Shown here: one piece after another, positions 10,861 through 21,600 of the stretch
Layout of the letters: each line of letters starts with the position of its first letter
Numbering within the stretch: position 1 is the first letter of the stretch
From: Mastigias papua
Taxonomy: Eukaryota > Cnidaria > Scyphozoa > Rhizostomeae > Mastigiidae
Reading direction: 5' to 3'
Length of the DNA stretch: 64,000 nucleotides
Assembly (NCBI GenBank): GCA_964019165.1
Contig: OZ025268.1
Span: forward strand, 17,954,784 to 18,018,783
Translations under genes and position numbers: made by a program
Notes under the pieces: generated by a model
Database searches by the model: none
The model's input: the letters and a program-made list of their open reading frames with translations, nothing else
What the model was told of the DNA's origin: nothing

Positions 10861-13304
10861 GCTGCTATAAGTTGGCATTTGTAGCCTGCCAGAGAGGCCC
10901 TCTTCGTAGCTTAGAACTTTTCACCCCCAAACTCGCCCCAGGCTCCTAGATGCAAAAGAGGCTGGAAATCTTGAAATGGTGTATTTGATTGGCAGGGCTG
11001 TGATGTGTCATTTCTATTATTAACATACTAACATGCTAACATACATACTAACATAAGATCGATATTTTTGCTTTATTAAGCCTGGTTTCCATGTTGTAGT
11101 AGGTACGAATCAGAGTCATTGGATCGACGATGCGACCGGCACTCTTTCGGTGATTTACGAACTTTTGTTTCATAATGTCGTCGATGTCCCCTTCATATCG
11201 CCGACCTCCTCACTGAGATGAAAAAGCTGAGATGAGTAACTCAGCTTTTGAAGACGTACCCGATGCATTACCGTTGCATTTCCGTTGAATGGGACGCATC
11301 CTTATCGTTTGCCACAGGTGTTGTGATTATCCCCGATTCGTCGCTGCTGTGTCCAAGGACGCCTGTAGCATGGAGGCAATGGGGCAGTGGTGTCCCTGTC
11401 CTTAGCCAGCAGGGGTAAGAGGGCAGACGAGTGGGCGAGACGCACTCTTTTGAGTGATGCTGTTCATTGCGATATCGAAACTTAGCGAACTTATCTCAAT
11501 GTTTCGTCCATAAACTAAAGTCTACATATACTGGCTGGGACGTAGAATGCAATGAACAGTGATATGGCAATAGGTAATGCCTCGACTCCTTTTGCTATAA
11601 CATGCTCTTAAGTATTAAACGTAGACCAAAAACATGATATCGCACATCATGTGACGTTAAAAAGTCATGCCATTTGTTCACTGGTAACAAAGTTACCCGC
11701 CTTGCTCTCTTCCTGCGCAGACGTCCATGGTTACGTCAATCGTCGCTTACGGAAATATGGAAGTCAAGCTTAGTGTCTGCTTCGAGTAACCCCTGATTAC
11801 TTTAACATTGTTCTGAGGGGGGAGGGGGGGAGCTTGCTCTATGAGTCAAAAGTAATGTAAGTGTTCCAAAGATTTTTTTCGGTGATTGTAGCTCATCAGC
11901 CATTCATTGTGCATATATATTCGTGAGCTGTGTGAGAGTTGTTTCTATGGAAATTGATCGATTCTAAATGAATTGTGCTTCAATACTGTAAAAAAGTTAC
12001 TTGTACACAGCAGAGGTAAACTTCCCAAGGAATTTCCCATCTGCAATCCAGCAGATGAAAGGACAAATGGAATAGGCTGTATACGTTGTACAATAACGCA
12101 TACCCTATATGAGGACATCGAATAATACAAATCGTCCTTCCATCTGGAAGTTGGCTGCGATATTCACAGGCTACAAGCTGTGGGTTTCTCATGGTAATCA
12201 GAGGTTTTAGCATAGTTGCTCAGTCCCCAACCACTTACACAGCTGCATAGGCTGGTTACAAAGTTACGCCCAAGAGAGCAAGAGATGTTTAGGTACGTGT
12301 ACAAAAACCATTTTTGTTTAGGAATGCGTAAGGGAACCTGAGGATGCAAATGAATTATATTTGCTACACGATTATATGAGCATTGATCATTAAATCTTAT
12401 GCAGTTTGAAAGAAAGTTTACTTCCCTGCAATTTAAGTGCATGTTTTAAATCATATACACAAAAATATAATGAGTAATATTAGGAAAGGCTTGAGGTTAG
12501 TATAGTTTTGTCCATCTCCTAGTATGCTAAAACATCAATCCAGTATTAAGCAGAAGCAACAGGGTTTTCACTTTTCAATCCAGTATTACTCATGAAGTCT
12601 TATGCTGTTTGAAGAAATTTTAATCTCCTGCAAATTAAGTATGTATTTTAAATAATATACATAAACAATTACATAATTATCAATATATGAATATGAGGAA
12701 AGACTTTTCTTATATATTATATATTAAAGCTATACACTGATGTGAAGAAGGGCATACACGCATTTTTTATAAGAAACTAATCTATTAGAAACTGGGGGCT
12801 GCAATAGTTTACATTTTATGAAAACAGTAGGATTATATTGCTCTAATCCTAAGAAACTGGCCAGTCGTATATTTAAGATATTACATTTCTAGTATACATA
12901 ACTTCTATGTATCTCCTTTCCCTAAAGGCAAAATATACCAGTACTAAAGTTTCTTTTGCGATACCTTTTACTGCGAACCCTGGAACGTTGAATTCAGTCT
13001 GGTCCAAGTTGGATTAAGGAACCGGTAAGAAGCTTTTAGACATATCACTCCCACTGTCTTAAAAAACTACGTTTATTCCAGATATGAAAGTTTGGAAATA
13101 GGAAGAAACAGGAACTTATTTGAATTAAGTTCTCCAGGCAAGGTTCTTTCATGCAGAATTAAAGTAATTGTCAATTAAACCCTACTAAAGCTGAACTAAG
13201 TAAACATGCAGCAATGCAGATTATTCTGCGATCCACAGCAACAGGTCGATATCTATGGAAATAACATCTTTTTTGAAAAGAACCCACAATAGCCTAGAGT
13301 GACT
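10861..13304. other. No recognisable gene
   Basis: There is a short CTAACATA repeat near 11025-11058, a G-rich tract at 11817-11831 and no protein-like frame. At 12536-12570, AAGCAGAAGCAACAGGG matches the 3' part of the SINE at 32.5 kb (AAGTAGAAGCAACAGGG), so a truncated SINE tail may sit there. A MITE-like end (TACACGCATTTTTTATAAGA) occurs near 12750. Confidence 0.4.
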
Positions 13305-14640
13305 TCAAAGTATTTCATTTCATTTCATTTTCATTTTATAATATTTAAACACGTAAACAGTTTCAGTATAATATAAATACTGTTTTCCAAACTGACGTGT
13401 TAAAAGCAAATTAATAGATATCATATTACAAACAAAGTAGCCGTAATACAATCGTTTAATAAAAAAGAAAAGAAAACGAGACAAAGGAAAACATTAGCTC
13501 TTGTTCAGTATATCGACATCGTTTTTTGATAGCCTTTTGAAGGCACTGAGGGAGGTTGCCACTTAAGCTTCCCTACTCAGGCTGTTCCAAAGTCTGGCCC
13601 CTCGATACGAGAACGACTTTTGACCAGCGCTAGTTTTTAAAAGAGGCAATTTTAGATCAGTATCTGTTGAGCGTAGTACACAACCGTTGCTTTTTGAACA
13701 CCTTGTGAACAGATTTCGCATGTATCCGGGTGCAAGGTCATTCAGAGATTTATAGATCAATGTTGCTGTTTCTTTGTGAATAAGATTAGAAATCGTTGGC
13801 CACCCTAGACTCTTGATAAGTGGGGCCGCTGATGCATCATATCCACTATTCATAACTATTCTCGCTGCCCGATTTTGTACCTTTTGCAAGCTGTCAATTT
13901 TACGTTTACTGCAATTACCCCATACGGAGCAACAGTAACTAAAATGGGGCTCAACCAAGCCTCGGTACATTTTTGCAAGGACTTCTGAAGAAAGATAATT
14001 CTTCGAATATTTGACCAGTCCAAGAGCTGGGAGTGCCTTTTTCTTTACCTTATCAATATGGTCATCCCATTTCAGTTGATTGTCAACTTGAACACCAAGA
14101 TACTTTAAGCTATTGACGATCTCAATATTATCATTATCTATTTCAAACGATGGTTAAGCATCAGGCTGGCTTTGGATCTTACGGATATTTGGGCCTCAAC
14201 CAACAATCAGAGATTGGGTTTTAACGACATTTTATGAGAGCTTGTTCCATGCAACCAGTCCTGCACGTTCGAAAGATCACAGTTTAAGTCATGTTGAAGA
14301 TCAACGAGACTCATAGAGGAGTGCGATATTGTAGCGTCATCTGCGTACATACTGACATGCGCTTTTCAAGCAAAAAAGGTAAGTCATTTATGTAGGTCAG
14401 GAACAAAAGTGGACCAAGACAAGAGCCTTGTGGGACACCACAATTTATGTCACTTATATTAGATGAAACACCATTGACCTTGCAAAATTGCTTACGGTTG
14501 TTAAAATAAGAGGCGAACCAATCGTGTTCAAGACCATTTACACCATACTTTGCAAGTTTTTGCGAAAGAATATTGTGGTCAACCGTATCAAATGCTTTCT
14601 TTAGGTCATAAAAATCAAACCCTCTATGAAACACCAATTA
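13305..14640 (-). pseudogene. 5'-truncated CR1/L2-type LINE reverse transcriptase
   Basis: The minus strand encodes the RT core at 14637-14311: FYDLKKAFDTVDHNIL (motif A with catalytic Asp), then CGVPQGSCLGPLLFLTYIND (motif B). It becomes frame-shifted before the YADD box. A later segment (13970-13563) reads VQNRAARIVMNSGYDASAAP, LGWPTISNLI and ARLWNSLS, the usual C-terminal landmarks. The 3' UTR ends near 13305 in ATTT-rich sequence (TTTCATTTTCATTTTATAAT) like the relic at 9.1 kb. The domain order is correct but frames are broken, and the 5' half with the endonuclease is absent, as expected of a truncated retrotransposition product. Confidence 0.75.
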
Positions 14641-14725
14641 TAACTTTTAATTCGGAAATTGCTGTATGTTGTTTAGTCGGGTCAGTGTAGTGCACATTTT
14701 GTTGATAAGGAGCTGCTTTACAAGG

Positions 14726-14907
14726 AGTTTGCATGGTGAAAATCGAAATTGCGAGAAAATAACTGACCCGAGCGGGATTCGAACTCATGACCCCTGACTT
14801 TGTACGTAAAGTGCTCTACTCTCGAATCCCGCCCGGGTCAGTTATTTTCTCGCACAATCGATTTTGATTTTTCCTAAATCCTATTGTCTGAACATAGTTT
14901 GCATGGT
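14726..14907. mobile_element. Inverted (folded-back) tRNA-derived SINE with 12-bp target repeats
   Basis: A 158-bp insert (14738-14895) lies between perfect direct repeats AGTTTGCATGGT (14726-14737 and 14896-14907). The left half is a minus-strand SINE head: read on the minus strand it holds the tRNA B box region (GAGTTCGAATCCCGCTCGGG with a diverged first base) and the anticodon-loop side GTACAAAGTCAGG. Just after it, at about 14820, the same SINE begins again on the plus strand (TCGAATCCCGCCCGGGTCAG then TTATTTTCTCGCAC). The two halves form a hairpin. The junction looks like a 5' inversion of the type explained by twin priming. Confidence 0.75.
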
Positions 14908-14946
14908 TTACATGTAGAATGCCGGAAGGTGTAAGAACTTGTACTA

Positions 14947-15143
14947 CACTCAAATTTTTATAAGAAACCAGTGTATGAGAAGAAACTAGCTACATTGCTC
15001 ATATTTAAGAAGCTTATTTGAATACTCGACAATCGTGTTCAGATTTTTACGCACGTTTAGTAGTGTCAGAATCCAGAAGTGAATTTAAGACCGTAATAAG
15101 AAGCTTTTAGCCCGAAATAAGTTTCCGATAAAAGAAGTGAGTG
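14947..15143. mobile_element. TA-flanked MITE (mariner-like ends)
   Basis: TA dinucleotides at 14945-14946 and 15144-15145 flank a 197-bp stretch. It begins CACTCAAATTTTTATAAGAA and ends in the approximate inverse (TTCCGATAAAAGAAGTGAGTG). The ends resemble those of the elements at 31763-32213 and 42183-42566. Divergence of the inverted repeats makes the call tentative. Confidence 0.4.
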
Positions 15144-17187
15144 TACAAAGAAAAATTCCATATGGGACTTTTCAATTTTCAGTTGTTTAGTATTATGGAC
15201 CATCGACAATTTTGAAGCCTGTTCCCACATTGCAGTAAAATTCGTGAGAATTTTATGTAATTTATGTACAAAATGTTTCATAGAGGGGCTTGCATTGAAA
15301 CTTAACAATTTCTATGGTATCTTGACTTAATGTTTAACACTTAATGTCTATCAAATACTAAATGGGCAATTAAACTCAGGTATCTTAAACTCAGGAGATT
15401 TAGTACTGCAATAGGTTCAAAACGAGGTCCAAAAATAAAGAGCTTTAGGAACCGAGGCGCATTTCACTACCCAAAATAACGTACGAGTCTTCCAGGATTT
15501 CTTAACAGATTTATTAGTGATTTCAGGATTTTCAAGGATTTCCAAAATTTTCAAATCTACAGCATTCCGCCTCGCATTCCACAATAGACTCCTTAGCAAG
15601 GCGAGGTAAATTTACAGGAAGGAAATGGAGACGAAAACATTGATAAGATGCAATAAATAAATCCCTACTGATGTTGTTTGGCTGCTCTGAACGTACTCGA
15701 AGGAGCTGATCGCTCGAAAACTGAAAGTTCTTTTGCAGACGGTACACTGCAGTACATTTCCTAATGTATGCGCCGTTATGCCTAATGTATACGCCTGAAA
15801 TTTTAAAACATTAAAATGCACAAGTATTGAAATAAGAAAACGAATATACAATGATTCCAGGCATCACTGACATTCTGCAGACTTAAAAATTGTCTAGTAT
15901 TGTGGGTTGTGGGGATTCCAAAGACTAACCACGCCTAACGTTTTTGTAAAAGTACGAATCCTTAGCTATTCCTTATTTTAGGCTCTGGGTTCTACTCTTG
16001 AGTTTGGCTACAAGACACTATTGCAAAATCAACACAGGTCCCACCTTGATTGAGCCTACCTCTGAGGATGGGTAAGATCTAACACAGATTAAATCTAAAT
16101 TAGCTATTTTCGTACGATAAGTTGTAGCCTGGGTTAAATCTAGGACAAACTTAGGCTATACTTAGGCTGGCCTGTGCCGTATGAACAGGTGAAGAATTCG
16201 AAACTCAAATTAAATACCACCTAGTCAGATTTTCCTCTACCCAAACGGAAACACTCTTTGCTGCTCATTATGCGGACATCAAAGATTGGCGACCACTATG
16301 GGACGTCTTGTTAGAAAGATGAGCAGATCGACATTGCTTATGTTAGTCCAGCCTCTCGCATTCTACTGGGGATCTTGGCATTTTAGTGTTATCTTCAGCT
16401 GACCCTCAGCAAAGGCAGAATTTTTCTATGATCTCCAATATATAATTTACTACTGAAGAAACATTAAAGAGTCAACTGCTTCGAATGACGTAGAAGCTTT
16501 TGTTGTTCACACCAGTCTTTATCAATCCTTTGCCATAAGATTATAGAACAGATTTGGGCCTCGCATGGCCTGCGGGCCACATACAGCCCCTGAAAGGTTA
16601 CTTGGAAAGTACAACATGAATATATACGGACCAAAGCTCCAGTTATTCGAACGCTATTGGTATTCTCGTACATAGAGTAGTAGACCTGACTTCAACTGTT
16701 TAGCCGCTCCCTCCACACAATTTTGTGCTTCTAATGTGGCCCACGCCCTCTATAGAATGATACACATTCCAAACTATTTTCCAAACGAAAGTTCCCCATC
16801 ACGTTTTTTAGATGGGTGGTAAACTTGCACAATGCGCATAAATGTAGCTGCGGGGAGCCCCTGTTTATGGATCCCCTGCCCTGATTGGTTAAAATGATAT
16901 GGAGAATTTTAACTGTGATCAGAGCTCTCAATTAGTCATAGAATTAGTTTTAGTTTTTGGAGAGACTTGATGGAACTTGCATTATAGATGTATGAGCTTG
17001 CTTTGTGATTGTTTATATTGTATGGATTAAGGAGAAGATTCGTATTCTTTTGCTTGCTCTGTGTTTAGTATGGCAACACAGAAGTTGAAATCGTCACTTT
17101 TCAATCTGCAACCAACATCAGTAAAATTCAATTCCAGTAGTTACTTGGCAAAATACCAAGGCTATAGCCGCACCCTTTTCCCAAGAT
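15144..17187. other. No recognisable gene
   Basis: AT-rich sequence with chance frames only. A 'CCAGGATTT' repeat relic lies at 15490-15550. Confidence 0.4.
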
Positions 17188-17781
17188 TTGCTCACTTTCA
17201 TCAATTGGCAGGAGGGCACTTGTAATACGATTGAAGGAAGCACTACTTGTGCCCTGCTGCCAATTCGTAAGTTTCTTACGCCTCAAGCTACTCAGACACT
17301 CGTGCACGCATTAATTACAAGCAATTTAGAATATTGCAACTCTTTATTTTATGGCATGCCTCAGTACCTTTTAGATAAATTACAACGTACTCAGAATGCT
17401 GCTGCGCGTGTAGTTATGCTTGTTCCTAAATTTGAACATATTACGCCTGTTATGATAGAATTACATTGGTTACTACCTGTGAGGTATCGAATTATATACA
17501 AAATTCTTTTACTAACATTCACGTGTTTATCAAGAGTGGCACCAACCCATTTGCAAGAGGTGATTAGATGACATATACCTAGGAGGACACTGAGGTCTAG
17601 TAGTGCATTGCTGCTAGAAGTTCGTCGTTGCAAATGTAGAACTCTTGGTGCTCGGTCTTTTGGATATGCAGGACCCACTTTATGGAACGACTTACCGTTG
17701 GAAATAAGGAGTGTAAAGGACATAAACTGTTTCAAATCATTAATGAAAACACACTTCTTTAGATTAGGTAATAATTTATAA
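17188..17781 (+). pseudogene. LINE reverse transcriptase C-terminal fragment (one in-frame stop)
   Basis: The plus-strand frame reads LVHALITSNLEYCNSLFYG, LQRTQNAAARVVML, LHWLLPVRYRIIYKILLLTF and, after one in-frame TGA at 17569-17571, RTLRSSSALLLEV, ARSFGYAGPTLWNDLP and FKSLMKTHFF, ending with TAA at 17779-17781. This is the complete post-catalytic tail of a Jockey/CR1-group LINE RT. No catalytic domain precedes it, so it is a 5'-truncated copy, comparatively young because only one lesion is seen. It ends about 200 bases before the 16-bp minisatellite. Confidence 0.75.
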
Positions 17782-17986
17782 TTTGTAAATTTTCCTGCTA
17801 TCGTACAGTCCCTAGGATATAGTATATACTATAGTTGAGGACTTACATAAATAACTATACCTATAAGCATATATACATCTGATAGGTGAAAACTGCGGAT
17901 TTACGCAAAAAGTCATAATGCATCCTATCCCTGCATTGTTGTAAAGTAATAGCGTATATCCTCGGAAAGGCCGCCAGTCGAAAAAG

Positions 17987-18304
17987 CCCTCCTAAATAAA
18001 ACCCCTCCTAAATAAAACCCCTCCTAAATAAAACCCCTCCTAAATAAAACCCCTCCTAAATAAACCCCTCTTAAATAAAACCCCTCCTAAATAAAACCCC
18101 TCCTAAATAAAACCCCTCCTAAATAAAACCCCTCCTAAATAAAACCCCTCCTAAATAAAACCCCTCCTAAATAAAACCCCTCCTAAATAAAACCCCTCCT
18201 AAATAAAACCCCTCCTAAATAAAACCCCTCCTAACTAAAACCCCTCCTAAATAAAACCCCTCCTAAATAAAACCCCTCCTAAATAAAACCCCTCCTAAAT
18301 AAAA
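17987..18304 (+). repeat. 16-bp minisatellite, about 20 copies
   Basis: The unit CCCCTCCTAAATAAAA is repeated head to tail with almost no variation. One unit near 18059 has lost an A and the next carries CTCTTAAA. One late unit has AACT for AAAT. It lies about 390 bases upstream of the 107-bp satellite and is unrelated to it in sequence. Confidence 0.95.
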
Positions 18305-18691
18305 CACAGTATTTGAACAATCGATTTAGAATAACCACCATAGAATGCCCTCTCTCCCACGATGCTGATAAAATTCTACAAACAAACAACTGAATAAATC
18401 TGGGCAAGGCTTTTGACAAATAATGTAAACCAGAAGACAAGCAAACCACTCAGTACACATAAAGTGCCATTGTCAAATCAGAATTCAGGATACACATTAG
18501 TGTACTCCTACTACAGACCGACATTGAACTTCATTGACATTCGTTGAAGTCTTCGACTTCTCTCCGATAAAGACAAAATTCAAATTCACCGATCTTCATT
18601 GCAGACTGAAAGGCAATTACACTGTTGTATACTCGCAAGAAACCAGAAATATACACTTCGCATTTTCCAACTGACAGACCCAACTAAAATT
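18305..18691. other. Spacer between minisatellite and satellite array
   Basis: Unique-looking AT-rich sequence with no frame or structure recognised. The last 30 bases blend into a diverged first satellite monomer. Confidence 0.4.
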
Positions 18692-21600
18692 TACATGAAA
18701 TTGATAACCGATTGAACAGTAATGAAAATGAGGCATTTTTGGCCAAAAAGTAAGGCTATAGCCTTGGTATTTTGGTGAAAAATGACCAAATTTGAAATTG
18801 ATTGATTTTGATTGCAGATTGAAAAGTGATGAAAATGAGGCATTTTTGGGCAAAAAGTAAGGCTATAGCCTTGGTATTTTGGTGAAAAATGACCAAATTT
18901 GAAATTGATTGATTTTGATTGCAGATTGAAAAGTGATGAAAATGAGGCATTTTTGGGCAAAAAGAAAGGCTATAGCCTTGGTATTTTGGTGAAAAATGAC
19001 CAAATTTGAAATTGATTGATTTTGATTGCAGATTGAAGAGTGATGAAAATGAGGCATTTTTGGCCAAAAAGTAAGGCTATAGCCTTGGTATTTTGGTGAA
19101 AAATGACCAAATTTGAAATTGATTGATTTTGATTGCAGATTGAAAAGTGATGAAAATGAGGCATTTTTGGGCAAAAAGTAAGGCTATAGCCTTGGTATTT
19201 TGGTGAAAAATGACCAAATTTGAAATTGATTGATTTTGATTGCAGATTGAAAAGTGATGAAAATGAGGCATGTTTGGCCAAAAAGTAAGGCTATAGCCTT
19301 GGTATTTTGGTGAAAAATGACCAAATTTGAAATTGATTGAGTTTGATTGCAGATTGAAAAGTGATGAAAATGAGGCATTTTTGGCCAAAAAGTAAGGCTA
19401 TAGCCTTGGTATTTTGGTGAAAAATGACCAAATTTGAAATTGATTGATTTTGATTGCAGATTGAAAAGTGATGAAAATGAGGCATTTTTGGCCAAAACGT
19501 AAGGCTATAGCCTTGGTATTTTGGTGAAAAATGACCAAATTTGAAATTGATTGATTTTGATTGCAGATTGAAAAGTGATGAAAATGAGGCACGTTTGGCC
19601 AAAAAGTAAGGCTATAGCCTTGGTATTTTGGTGAAACATGACCAAATTTGAAATTGATTGATTTTGATTGCAGATTGAAAAGTGATGAAAATGACGCATT
19701 TTTGGCCAAAAAGTAAGGCTATAGCCTTGGTATTTTGGTGAAAAATGACCAAATTTGAAATTGATTGATTTTGATTGCAGATTGAAAAGTGATGAAAATG
19801 AGGCATTTTTGGGCAAAAAGTAAGGCTATAGCCTTGGTATTTTGGTGAAAAATGACCAAATTTGAAATTGATTGATTCTGATTGCAGATTGAAAAGTGAT
19901 GAAAATGAGGCATTTTTGGCCAAAAAGTAAGGCTATAGCCTTGGTATTTTGGTGACAAATGACCAAATTTGAAATTGATTGATTTTGATTGCAGATTGAA
20001 AAGTGATCAAAATGAGGCACGTTTGGCCAAAAAGTAAGGCTATAGCCTTGGTATTTTGGTGAAAAATGACCAAATTTGAAATTGATTGATTTTGATTGCA
20101 GATTGAAAAGTGATGAAAATGACCCATTTTTGGCCAAAAAGTAAGGCTATAGCCTTGGTATTTTGGTGACAAATGACCAAATTTGAAATTGATTGATTTT
20201 GATTGCAGATTGAAAAGTGATGAAAATGAGGCATTTTTGGGCAAAAAGTAAGGCTATAGCCTTGGTATTTTGGTGAAAAATGACCAAATTTGAAATTGAT
20301 TGATTCTGATTGCAGATTGAAAAGTGATGAAAATGAGGCATTTTTGGCCAAAAAGTAAGGCTATAGCCTTGGTATTTTGGTGAAAAATGACCAAATTTGA
20401 AATTGATTGATTTTGATTGCAGATTGAAAAGTGATGAAAATGAGGCATTTTTGGCCAAAAAGTAAGGCTATAGCCTTGGTATTTTGGTGAAAAATGACCA
20501 AATTTGAAATTGATTGATTTTGATTGCAGATTGAAAAGTGATGAAAATGAGGCATTTTTGGGCAAACAGTAAGGCTATAGCCTTGGTATTTTGGTGAAAA
20601 ATGACCAAATTTGAAATTGATTGATTTTGATTGCAGATTGAAAAGTGATGAAAAGGAGGCATGTTTGGCCCAAACGTAAGGCTATAGCCTTGGTATTTTG
20701 GTGAAAAATGACCAAATTTGAAATTGATTGATTTTGATTGCAGATTGAAAAGTGATGAAAATGAGGCATTTTTGGGCAAACAGTAAGGCTATAGACTTGG
20801 TATTTTGGTGAAAAATGACCAAATTTGAAATTGATTGATTTTGATTGCAGATTGAAAAGTGATGAAAATGAGGCATTTTTGGCCAAAACGTAAGGCTATA
20901 GCCTTGGTATTTTGGTGAAAAATGACCAAATTTGAAATTGATTGATTTTGATTGCAGATTGAAAAGTGATGAAAATGAGGCATTTTTGGCCAAAAAGTAA
21001 GGCTATAGCCTTGGTATTTTGGTGAAAAATGACCAAATTTGAAATTGATTGATTTTGATTGCAGATTGAAAAGTGATGAAAATGAGGCATTTTGGGGCAA
21101 AACGTAAGGCTATAGCCTTGGTATTTTGGTGAAACCTGACCAAATTTGAAATTGATTGATTTTGATTGCAGATTGAAAAGTGATGAAAATGAGGCATTTT
21201 TGGCCAAAGAGTAAGGCTATAGCCTTGGTATTTTGGTGAAACATGACCAACTTTGAAATTGATTGATTTTGATTGCAGATTGAAAAGTGATGAGAATGAG
21301 GCATTTTTGGCCAAAACGTAAGGCTATAGCCTTGGTATTTTGGTGAAAAATGACCAAATTTGAAATTGATTGATTTTGATTGCAGATTGAAAAGTGATGA
21401 AAATGAGGCATTTTTGGCCAAAACGTAAGGCTATAGCCGTGGTATTTTGGTGAAAAATGACCAAATTTGAAATTGATTGATTTTGATTGCAGATTGAAAA
21501 GTGATGAAAATGAGGCATGTGTGGCCAAAAAGTAAGGCTATAGCCTTGGTATTTTGGTGAAAAATGACCAAATTTGAAATTGATTGAGTTTGATTGCAGA

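Noticed and set aside
11900..11935. Hammerhead-like CTGATGA on the minus strand
   Set aside because: No stem II pairing and no GAAAC follow at the right distance. The same holds for CTGATGA at 3470 and 6210.
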